A DNA stretch of 64,000 bases, taken from Ariolimax columbianus. Lineage: Eukaryota > Mollusca > Gastropoda > Stylommatophora > Arionidae. A program made the translations under genes and the position numbers. Below, in pieces: positions 45,230-54,532 of the stretch; the first letter of the stretch is position 1; the number at the start of each line of letters is the position of its first letter. Below the pieces are notes generated by a model. The model had not been told where the DNA came from, did not search any database, and saw only the letters and a program-made list of their open reading frames with translations. Where the stretch lies: contig JAVGWX010000025.1 in the NCBI GenBank assembly GCA_036924085.1, positions 30,825,921-30,889,920 of the forward strand, written 5' to 3'.

Positions 45230-46030
45230 TTTTTAATAAACTTTCTTTTTAACATATCATGGATGTTGTAGTGGAGTGCAAGGGATCTGACCAATTCATT
45301 GAAGGTCACCCCACAGTATTTTGCCCGTCTTGAGTACCAGACTTCTGTCGATGTTCTCCAACGTTCATTCTTTATTCTGAGTGTGTGTTCTGCTCACCAA
45401 TGTTATGCCTTACTTGTGCAAACTCCTGTATTGCTCGCCAATGATAATTGTAGAGGTTCTGCATGCGCTGGTTGCGGAGAGTAAGGTTCGCGATATGTTT
45501 CCAGAGATAAACAGTTTGTTTTCAATTGCTTTTGTAAATGTCCATGTTTCTGCAGTACAGTATATTGCAGGGAGCACTGTGGAGTTGAAATAAGAAGTGT
45601 GTAGTCTTCTTCTTCTTCTTCGTATGCTGTCAGACGTCAACTTGAATTTGTTCAAAGAAAGCAGCTGTCATCTTGAGGCTGTCGACACTACCATAGAGCT
45701 TGTCTAGTGTTGGCACTGGTGATGACCACATGTGCTTTCTCTGGTCCTCGTATGTCGGGCAATTTTGCAGATGTTCAGCGGACATTTTTCCTGTGCCACA
45801 GGTGCATTCGTCAGTGCCACCTATCTTCAGTTTATGAATAGATGGTACCTCAGTCTGTTGTGGCCTGTGCGGAGTCTGAAGACCACGACCTGCTCTAGAA
45901 GTGTGTAGTTTGATCCTGGCAACCTTCCAGGACAATCTGGATGGGTGGCAAGGCCGCCCAACTCTCTTGGTGACACTATGTTAGTTCTGGTTCTAAGTTA
46001 TTCTGGATGTTGAGGAAGCGTCCAAAATAA
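45230..46030 (-). mobile_element. RTE-like LINE fragment split by insertion
   Basis: The minus-strand frame 45655-45410 contains STVLPAIYCTAETWTFTKAI. A further piece at 46030-45909 is linked across the I-like insertion through the duplicated AGAAGTGTGTAG. Degenerate. Confidence 0.65.
45605..45896 (-). mobile_element. Short 5'-truncated I-like LINE
   Basis: A 292-bp 3' end of the I-like LINE (KIGGTDECTCGTGKMSAEHL, CPTYEDQRKHMWSSPVPTLD on the minus strand) with a (GAA)n tail at 45605. Perfect 12-bp duplication AGAAGTGTGTAG at 45593-45604 and 45897-45908, a clear signature of target-primed insertion. Confidence 0.95.
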
Positions 46031-46404
46031 CAGTTTTGCTCAACATCTCCCAAATTTTTCCAATTGAGGGTGACCGAATCACAATGGACAAAACAGTGTT
46101 GCATGACTTTGCTCTTGGAGCATTTCTAACATGCAGAAATCTGGCAAAGATGGCTGGCTAGGGTTGGGATATATATATATATTATCAGAGCCGTACCAGG
46201 GAATTAAAGGACAAGGTTACACTCATCTTACTAGCATGTTGTAAATGACAAGAAAGCAAGTTGTGCATGGAGCAAACATCATCATCATGTAAAAGCACCG
46301 CTACATAAACCATCATTTAAAGTGCTTGGATACAGGGTTCTTGTGTGGCAAAATGCTGTAGAAGTGGCCATAAGCTTCACATGGAGCTGGGTATATATAT
46401 ATAC

Positions 46405-46513
46405 CTGATAATCTAGCTCCTGTTTTATCTGTGCTGATTCACTATTCGGGTTACAGTCTCCCCAGTTTCCTGTTTTGGTTTCTATGACAGTGTGAATGAT
46501 TTGTTTCCGATAA
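46405..46513 (-). CDS. Zinc-finger gene, exon 2 (109 nt)
   Basis: Acceptor TTTCTTTTCTTCCTAG before 46513, donor CAG|GTATATAT after 46405. The first base completes the Ser codon of the start exon. It then reads YRKQIIHTVIETKTGNWGDC and NPNSESAQIKQELDYQ, ending in phase 0. The IKQE segment fits a SUMO-acceptor consensus (inference). No known domain. Confidence 0.75.
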
Positions 46514-46639
46514 CTAGGAAGAAAAGAAAACACAAATAAGTCAAACTCAAAACATTCCAAATCTGGCTATTTCCTTAACAATATCAATAAAATGGGTTTA
46601 AAAGGTGAAAAGTAATGTAATTATAGTTTGTACTATGAA

Positions 46640-46935
46640 CCCGAAGATCCAGCACTGTAAATGAGTTGACAGAAGCTGGTAACTTACAGCTGGTTGCCTG
46701 CATCAGGGAACTAGAGTTGACGAAGACCCTATTCTACCTACAAGCAGCTGTCCTGGAAGCAACCTGCACTAGTCTAATCTGGCTACGAGAATAAGGATAG
46801 CAGTGGGAAGACAAAGCCAGTACCTAAAAAAGCCAGCTGAAATCGAATGTGTCTGGCCAAGACAGGTGCAGATATCGTAGCCTTGCTGTAAACTACAACA
46901 CGAAGTCCTTTTCAGGATGAATGCTGAAGACTAAG
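46640..46935 (+). mobile_element. Highly diverged S2-related SINE
   Basis: Keeps the S2 order: CTGTCCTGGAAGC, CCAGTACCTAAAAAAGCCAG, TGAAATCGAATGTGTCTGG, GTGCAGATATCGTAGCC, TTGCTGTAAACTACAACACG and a final GGAGAAGAAG tail. Confidence 0.7.
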
Positions 46936-46942
46936 GAGAAGA

Positions 46943-47140
46943 AGTTTGTACAATGTAATTATAGTTTCCAAAATTCCTTTCATAATATATCTGCATTATT
47001 TAAGTTTAGTTCATTTTGACTCGTTATTGTCTGTCATCCATGGTTTGTACAATGTAATTATAGTTTGCAAAATTCCTTTCATAATATATCTGCATTATTT
47101 AAGTTTAGTTCATTTTGACTCGTTATTGTCATCCATGGTT
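46943..47140. repeat. Tandem duplication of about 98 bp
   Basis: Two copies of GTTTGTACAATGTAATTATA...ATAATATATCTGCATTATTT...CATCCATG side by side, differing by a short TCTG insertion. Confidence 0.92.
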
Positions 47141-47157
47141 TGTACAATGTAATGATA

Positions 47158-47915
47158 TGAGAACAAGTCAGGAAATAAGTCACAAATTTATATATTTAAA
47201 ATAAATATACGACCTGGACACCATTTTTTATTGCACTTGCAGCTTTTTCCTTTATTTCACAACATAATCTCCCCCAACATTGATACACTTATCATCTTAC
47301 TTCATCAGTGCATCTAAACCTATAGATGTTTTTTGTCTGCTGTCTCATATTCGCATCTAGTTCCTCGCATTCTACCTCTCCACTAATCTCGAAATATTTG
47401 CTGCCAAGGTGAATTTTTCGTAGACTGGGCAGGTGACAATCCCCCAGGACTAATTGCAGTGTTAGTACAATGTCTATCATTGCTCACCTTTCATCGAGAA
47501 TCATCTACTCCTCTCGTCGCGTAGATGATTATGTCGCAATCTGAACAGGATGACCTGGTCGGTTTTCATCAACAATTTTTGGACGTCCTTGAGCAAATTT
47601 GTCACCCCAGTTTTGTATCATCTTAAGCACTTCTCATCATACACATGAAACATTTCCTTATGAATGTCCTTTGCAGGAATTCATTTAGCCAAAAAAATAA
47701 CTGGACATCAGCACGTTGTTCATCAGTTGCACACTCCACGCCCGCGGTCATCATTTTCATCTGAGCCGTACGTGTATGCAGCACCTGGTGTCTGATTCCT
47801 AAAGTAGTCACCAAGCTGAGTAGAGTATGGCTGCTAACTGAAAACACCTTCACAAACCAATTGCAATTTCCAGCTATCCCACAACAGTGTGTGACCTACT
47901 TACTACTTGTTCTCA
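47158..47915 (-). mobile_element. Mariner-like element, 758 bp, dead
   Basis: Terminal inverted repeats of about 28 bp (TGAGAACAAGTCAGGAAATA at the left, TGAGAACAAGTAGTAAGTAG read inward from the right) sit between TA dinucleotides at 47156-47157 and 47916-47917, the target of Tc1/mariner elements. Inside, the minus strand shows a degenerate transposase start (ECATDEQRADVQLFFWLNEF), NWGDKFAQGRPKIVDENRPG in another frame, and a C-terminal KCINVGGDYVVK-like end resembling the family's '...GDYVEK'. The catalytic region is mostly deleted. Confidence 0.82.
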
Positions 47916-48541
47916 TACTTTGTAAAATGTAATCATTGTTTGAAAAATGTAATCATAATTTGTATGATGTAATGTTTATATAATGTAATGATAGCTAGTA
48001 CAATGTAATGATAGTCTCTACAATGTAATAACTGATGGTTTCCATAGTGCTGTTCTTGTTTAAAGCTATTTGTGTTCTGAGAACTTTTAACAACATTTCT
48101 GAGGTAGCAGGTTGTAGTGGCTCTTTAAATCCAAGGTGTACTTGAGAAAGTAGATTGGGGCTCCACCTGGCTGTAGTGTAATGAAGGCTCCCCAGTATGC
48201 TCACAACTTTCAGGAATACAGTGCCGATCTCGACCGTGTTGGTCCTACTGCTGTGACAGAGGAGGCATGAACAAACAGGTCGTGATCAGTATGTTTCACA
48301 TAATCCTGATTGCTCTTTGCTCCCTGCAATAATTGGTTGCCCATGAAGAGGTTTCTAGCCCCACACACAATCCTCTTTAGTTATCTTTTACATAATTCCT
48401 ATAAAACCTTTCTAGTAATAGACACAAAATGATTATTTCAAATTAGCAAAATAAATGAATCAACGATGCAGCTAACAATCCTTATCACACCTAACACAGC
48501 AACAACAATCTTTCTGATCTGCACTACAAATGTACACATAC

Positions 48542-48590
48542 CTTGTGTCTTCTTGTTTCAGTTCAAAGATGCCAGAGTCCATTCTCAGAC
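48542..48590 (-). CDS. Zinc-finger gene, start exon
   Basis: Acceptor TATCTCATGCAG... is read as TCTCATGCAG before 48590, donor AAG|GTATGTGTAC after 48542. Eight untranslated bases precede ATG at 48582, then MDSGIFELKQEDT and two bases of a split Ser/Arg codon. LKQED is a KxE-type motif. Joining to exon 2 gives Ser. The almost identical exon at 6262-6310 supports functional constraint or recent duplication. Confidence 0.78.
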
Positions 48591-48699
48591 CTGCATGAGA
48601 TAACACAAATTGTCAATATATGTGCACTAATATTTCTGAATGAGTCGCTCCTCTTCTACCATTAGGTGTAGAGGTCTTTTTTTATTTTTCTAGTGGCTT

Positions 48700-49097
48700 A
48701 AAGTTTCTACATGATGAGATAGCTAACCCATGCTCCACTCACCTTATAGTTTCTACATGATGAGATCTAACCCATGCTCCACTCCCCTTAGAGTTTCTAC
48801 ATGATGAGATCTAACCCATGCTCCACTCCCCTTAGAGTTTCTACATGATGAGATCTAACCCATGCTCCACTCCCCTTAAAGTTTCTACATGATGAGATCT
48901 AACCCATGCTCCACTCCCCTTAGAGTTTCTACATGATGAGATAGCTAACCCATGCTCCACTACCCTTAAAGTTTCTACATGATGAGATCTAACCCATGCT
49001 CCACTCCCCTTAGAGTTTCTACACGATGAGATCTAACCCATGCTCCACTCCCCTTAGAGTTTCTACATGATGAGATAGCTAACCCATGCTCCACCTA
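48700..49097. repeat. 44-bp tandem repeat, about eight to nine copies
   Basis: Unit AGTTTCTACATGATGAGATC plus TAACCCATGCTCCACTCCCCTTAG, with 46-48-bp variants containing GATAGCTAACCC. It lies about 110 bp upstream (minus sense) of the start exon. The paralogous locus at 6.77 kb has a single diverged unit (AGTTACTACAGAATTGGGTA). Confidence 0.94.
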
Positions 49098-49489
49098 TCT
49101 TCAGTAATCAATCAAAAACCTTTCCAGCTCACTGTGGAGCATAGGTTTTCAACATAATAATAGTTGCCCACTGCAAGCGAAGATGGTCATTGCATATAAC
49201 TGCAATCCAATCAAAGCGTGACAAACTCTACTACATGTGGGGACACGTCGATAGCATTAGTATTGAACTGTCTTTCATTCTGTCCCTTTGTACAGCACAT
49301 TTTGTTCTACATCACAGTGATGAGTTTCTTCTTGTGTGATGTGAATACTGTGTGTAGTGGTAGGACACCAGACAGAGTGGTTCGGTGCAAGCAGCTCTTA
49401 GAAGGTGACATCATAAATGAAAACAGTTCAGAGAATCTTTGAATGGTTTCTTCTGTCCCTCCAACGAGTACTTGCTTGTCCTGAGCTCA

Positions 49490-50010
49490 CCAGACAACAG
49501 CCATTTTTAGGAAGGTACTCATCGGTCATGTGAACAACATGCCCAGTTCATTGGATCTGGGCTCTTTGAGAGGTTGGCCCTGTTAAAAACCAGAGTGGGG
49601 CACTCATTCCTGTGTAGTGGATATCTCATGTGGAAATTGTTGAGTTTCCTGAGATGTCCACTAACGACTGTCAACGTTTCACATGGATACAGAGGAATGT
49701 CACAACAATATAATATGATCGTGTTGGTAACACTGATACCTTGTTGGTCCCAAACATCCATTCATGGTCTTCCAAAAGGAGATACTTGCCCTGACAATCC
49801 TGTTGTGAACCTCACAGCTGATATTCGTTTCTCTGGTGAGGGCACTGCCAAGGTAAATTAAGCTGTCCGCTGCCTGGAGACATTGGCCTGATACAGTAAT
49901 GTTTTTTTTGTAGCGAGGCTTCCCAAGAGCAAGTAGAAACATTACTTCCATTTTCTTTGTGTCAACAATAAAACCAAAGATAGTGCACGCTGCTGAAAAC
50001 TCACTTGTAG
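49490..50010 (-). mobile_element. LINE thumb fragment
   Basis: The minus strand reads LQAADSLIYLGSALTRETNI, SCEVHNRIVRASISFWKTMN, then CETLTVVSGHLRKLNNFHMR. This is the RTE-like thumb of the family whose C-terminus is seen at 16.2 kb. Confidence 0.8.
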
Positions 50011-50139
50011 CTGAGACATTATCTTATCATAGGTGTCATTCTATTTTCAAAATTGCGTGTGAAACAAATTATGCACCTGATTGCTGAATTGGTGATGTAG
50101 TTATATGTTCTTTCATAGCAAGTTATATTTTTATAATTG

Positions 50140-50156
50140 CCCCCCCCCCCCCCCCT
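50140..50156. repeat. Poly-C tract
   Basis: Run of about 17 cytosines followed by TTCCCTTT. Confidence 0.9.
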
Positions 50157-50214
50157 TCCCTTTAAAAAAATTATATATTTTTATAGGTATTAATTGCACA
50201 GCAGTTAGCACGAG

Positions 50215-50663
50215 TTTTTGTCTTCTCACAATAAAGATAGCATGTTTAAAGGTTAGTATTCTATCCTCTCACCATAAAGATAGCATGCTTAAAGGTTAGT
50301 ATGCTATCCTCTCACCATAAAGATAGCATGTTTAAAGGTTAGTATTCTATCCTCTCACCATAAAGATAGCATGTTTAAAGGTTAGTATTCTATCCTCTCA
50401 CCATAAAGATAGCATGTTTAAAGGTTAGTATTCTATCCTCTCACCATAAAGATAGCATGTTTAAAGGTTAGTATGCTTTCCTCTCACCATAAAGATAGCA
50501 TGTTTAAAGGTTAGTATTCTATCCTCTCACCATAAAGATAGCATGTTTAAAGGTTAGTATTCTATCCTCTCACCATAAAGATAGCATGTTTAAAGGTTAG
50601 TATTCTATCCTCTCACCATAAAGATAGCATGTTTAAAGGTTAGTATTCTATCCTCTCACCATA
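50215..50663. repeat. 43-bp tandem repeat, about ten copies
   Basis: Unit ATAAAGATAGCATGTTTAAA plus GGTTAGTATTCTATCCTCTCACC. Spacing is 43 bp (ATAAAGATAG at 50231 and 50274). Copies are nearly identical, hence young. Confidence 0.95.
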
Positions 50664-51640
50664 AAACTATCATGCATCTAGCACTTTCCCATATGACATA
50701 TGTAGTATCTACTGTGAAACTACTTTTACCTTATCCAAAAGCCATGAAAGTTGGGCATGAGGCTGGAAAACCCAAACTATATAAACTTTAAGCCACAAAA
50801 ACAAACTGATACAGTTTGGTAAACGTCTGATGACTTGGCATGTATTTGTTGAAAACCTATGCACCCAGGATGCTGAAAAGATTTTTGATTGATTACAGAG
50901 ACGAAGGAAACTAATAACCAAACAGATATCGCAACTCAATTGCAAAATGCAACACAACATAATGTATGCTCTATAACAATCATCAATTCGCTTGTGATAC
51001 ACATAAAGCAGAAAAGAATCTAAACGAAATGCTCTTTTTATGCCTTTTCCTTTCTTTGGCTGCTGGTATGGAGTGTTTCACTTCTAACGAATTTTCTGTG
51101 CTTGAAAACTACAGTGGCTCTTCTTATATCAGGAGACACACTGAAGAAGGTGGACTTGGGCTATCTTGGCAGTAGTTAATAGTGCATTGCAACACTTCTC
51201 ACTACCGTCCATACTACGGGGATAACAGTATCGATCTTCTCATTTTCGCATGGATGCTGCAACACGGTCTGTTTTCAGGTGCACTGAGTAATCTTGCAGA
51301 CATTGTGTCAGGGACTTGTTCAATTAGTATGGTTCGCCTGACCGTAACGTCGTGATGGCAGCGACCTGGAACCCAATTATGGCCAAGCGGCCCTTTCTTT
51401 ACTCCTTTAGCGTTTAATTCTTAAACATTCAGTCAGAATTTGAGTTTCTCACTATGAAATTAACCTTTACTTAAACTTTATAATATCACTCGCTTGAGAT
51501 GAGACCTATTTCTCTTTTCAAGTCTTTGTAATGTTTTATTACTATTAGTTAATATAAATTATAGTATAATAATTATAATTAATAATAATAGTAAAACTAA
51601 TTAATTTTTTAATTTAATACCAACTAAACTAAGAGAAAAA
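50664..51640. other. No gene seen; AT-rich
   Basis: Short frames only. The part 50930-50965 (CAGATATCGCAACTCAATTG, AACACAACATAATG) vaguely resembles the S2 3' half. From 51420 the sequence is strongly AT-rich. Confidence 0.4.
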
Positions 51641-51650
51641 GGCTCTCAGA

Positions 51651-51691
51651 CTAGACGAGTCTATTCTAGTGACTAGAATAGACTCGTCTAG
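51651..51691. repeat. Perfect 19-bp inverted repeat with 3-nt loop
   Basis: CTAGACGAGTCTATTCTAG (51651-51669), TGA, then its exact reverse complement (51673-51691). Confidence 0.97.
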
Positions 51692-52049
51692 AGTCTATTT
51701 CTTCGATAAATCTCAGTCATATATTCATAATATTCAATATTATATTGTGATTGTCACTTGTGATTAGTTAGACTAGTCGTCGAATGATAGAATTTAATGA
51801 CGGATGATAAAAATTAAATAAGAAACCGTATCTTATATGTATGAATGAGAAATGTCAGTGACATAGCTTTGGTTTCTAAAAAAATACTTTTTACGCAGTA
51901 GCTCAGCTGAATATCCCTGATACATTGAACAACAAAAAATATTTCAACAAGGAACACAGTTCCCCAATTCTTAACTTGAAAGCGCAATGTCGTCACTTCT
52001 GGAAAGTATAAGTTTCTATGTTTTATAAAAATTCGGAGTTGAAAAAGGC

Positions 52050-52925
52050 GTGAATTTAAATAATGACCATAAAATAAGACGGGAAAACAAGAACATTGAA
52101 AGTTTCGACCCATTTACGATTGGCGGGTACGAGATTCCAGAGTTACGATACGCAGATGATACAGTGATAATATCAAGAAGTGCAGAAGGGCTAGAGCAGC
52201 TAATTTCAGCCGTAAATGGACACAGTAAAGATCAAAACCTGTTCATAAACATAAATAAAACAAAGATAATGACCACCGACAAAACACAATGTCAGCATAA
52301 ATTGATAGTGGGCAGTGAGAAAATAAATCAGGTCACACATTTTGAATATCTGGGCTCCAGAATTGACAAAAATGGCGACTGCTCGAAAGAAATCAGAAGA
52401 AGACTAGCCATGGCAATGCAGAGACTGAACAGCCTGAAGAAATTATGGCAGAGCACCAACAAAATGATAAAAGTTAAAGTCTTGAGAGCCTGTGTCTTTC
52501 CTGTGGCAGCTTATGGCTACAAATCATGGACGATTACCAAAACTTCCAGACAAAGAATCGAATGCTTCGAATCAAAATATTACAGAAAGATCCTCAGAAT
52601 ATCCTGGACAGAAAAAAAGACAAATGTAGACATTTGGCAAGAGTTGAGCATAGAAGAGAACTAGTTTATCAATTCCATTTTAGCTAGAAAATGCAAATAC
52701 TTTGGTCACATCAAGAGACACAACGGTCTCGAGAGAACGGTGATGGAAGGTATGGTGCCAGGCAAAAGAGGAAAGGGTAGACCAAGAAGACGATGGCACC
52801 AAGATATCCAGGAATGCCTGAATATGAATGTGGCGGAGGCTGGAGTTTTGGCAAGGGAACGAGTTTCTTTCAGACAGACTGTGATGGGAGCGACGTTCTA
52901 TAAAGGATATGCTTCACGATGACAT
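52050..52925 (+). mobile_element. RTE-like LINE, 3' part
   Basis: The plus-strand frame 52050-52664 holds PELRYADDTVIISRSAEGLE with an intact YADD loop at about residues 34-37, THFEYLGSRIDKNGDCSKEI, VFPVAAYGYKSWTITKTSRQ and YYRKILRISWTEKKTNVDIW. After a single stop at 52662 it continues with KYFGHIKRH and GKRGKGRPRRRWHQDIQECL to 52922. 5'-truncated, otherwise one of the better preserved LINE ends here. Confidence 0.88.
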
Positions 52926-53159
52926 AAAATAAACATGTACTAATTTGAAATTCTTAACAGTTTAGCATTTTTATTTGTGCCTGCTGGCTAAAATCTCAAA
53001 GATTGAAGAACTTCTTTGCAACGACAAGATCAACTTCCAAGATGGGAACGCAATTCTCCAATTTCAAACAGAATGCAAGCAGCACTGGAAACAACTTCAT
53101 GAAACTAGCAAACTTAACATTACATTTTCGCATTATCCTCGGCGTCAGTCCGGCAAACT

Positions 53160-53455
53160 TGCAGCATGTGAGGGAGACAACAATATTCTGTTTGCGTAGA
53201 CTATGATGGCTTGATCATGTTCGTCACATGAATAATGGTGGCATTCTCAAAGATATACCTCTATGAATAGTTCAAAGATGTGTGTAAAGGTGATATGAAG
53301 ACCCTGGACACGAACTTTCTGGGAAGACGAAGCTGCAGACCGATCCAAGTGGAGATGTACCCTGAATGGTCACCTCACGCTTGGTGACAACAAGCTCTTG
53401 CAAAACAGAGAAGTGAAAAGACAACGCCGCAAGGAGAAGGAAAACAAAAGTTAAG
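53160..53455 (+). mobile_element. LINE C-terminal fragment
   Basis: In mixed frames, plus-strand WLDHVRHMNNGGILKDIPL and a following VQRCV..R.YEDPGH resemble the 'LGHV.RM.D.RIPKD.LYGEL......CKRD.KA' C-terminus. A basic KDNAARRRK-like end follows. Confidence 0.55.
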
Positions 53456-54532
53456 TATTTATTTGTTTGTTTATCACTCTAAGTCATATAATTTATATAG
53501 TCAGGCATGACTGAAAGGGACTACTATGTATATCTTATCTTATGAACCTGTATTAAACCACCTCGAATTCTTCTCTTTTCTAGACAACGTAGGCCAGGTT
53601 TTCTGAGTCTTTCTTCATATCTATTTTTTGAGAATCTAATTATTAGTTTTGTCGCTCTTGTTTGTATTGTTTCCAGAATGCTTATATTCTATTTATGATA
53701 AAGTCCTGTACACAGTATTCTAATCTTTGTCTAGTTAATGGTTAATACAGTTTCACTATCACTTCCCTGCTCCAATGATCAAGATTTCTGTGTGATGCAC
53801 ATATCATTGTGTATTTGCCTTTTTCACTGGTACCTGGACTTGCTCAATCGCCTTACCTGTATGATATGTTAAAGCCCTTAGGTCCTTTTCTTTTTCTATC
53901 TTCCTAATATTGTTCTCCCCCACTCTGTAATTATGTTTTATATTGTATCTACCCATGTGGATAGTACATTTATCTACATTTGCCAGCTGTTAGACTATTC
54001 CATATTTGTAACAAAATCCGACCTCAATATATTCACTTCTGCTTTAGATGAGACACTTCTACATAGTTTTGTGTCAATCGCGAATTTTGCAAACATGGAT
54101 CCGATATCATTGTCCAAATCGTTTATATATATTAAGAACAAAATTGGTCCCAAAACCGAGCACTGTGGCATACAACTCTGAGTACTCCTTATTTATGCCC
54201 ACCCTCTGCCTTCTTCCCGCTAACCAATTTTCAATCCATTTGGTAACTTCGCCAACTATTCCACGTGATTTTAACTTACTAAACAATCTTTTATGAGGTA
54301 CTCTATAAAAGACTTGAAAAATCTAGATAAATAACATCCACTGGCTACCCGCCATCTATCATTTTGGTAATCTCCTCCATGAATACTAATAGACTAGTTA
54401 AGCACCATCTCCCTCTAGTAAACCCATGCTGACTTGCCGATTCGATTAAATTTGTCTAAATGCTTTACAATGTTTTTTTGTTTTGTTTATTGACTTTTAT
54501 AACATTTTACAGGTTATGTTAACCTGTATATC

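Larger units (their letters stand above)
23945..48590 (-). other. Zinc-finger gene model, six exons over 24.6 kb
   Basis: Joined in the order 48590-48542, 46513-46405, 40451-40377, 38139-38065, 32447-32324, 26004-23945, all splice sites are canonical GT/AG and all phases agree. The start exon ends with AG, completed by T of the second exon. The second exon ends in phase 0, the two 75-nt exons are phase 0/0, the fifth enters in phase 0 and ends with one base (G), and the last completes the codon with GC. The protein would be about 827 aa with both 75-nt exons, or about 802 aa with one. An acidic N-terminal region with two KQE-type motifs (LKQED, IKQEL), possible SUMO sites by inference, precedes 18 C2H2 fingers. 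The introns hold LINEs, SINEs and minisatellites. Non-coding 5' exon(s) should lie upstream of 48590, because the first exon has an acceptor site. Confidence 0.8.

Noticed and set aside
50215..50663. Regular 43-bp repeats considered as a CRISPR-like array.
   Set aside because: Units abut with no unique spacers, and the context is eukaryotic. It is a plain minisatellite.
52050..52922. Intact host gene reading for the 204-codon and 60-codon frames.
   Set aside because: YADD loop, thumb and GRPRRRW end are typical of RTE-like LINE protein. There are no splice sites and the copy is 5'-truncated.
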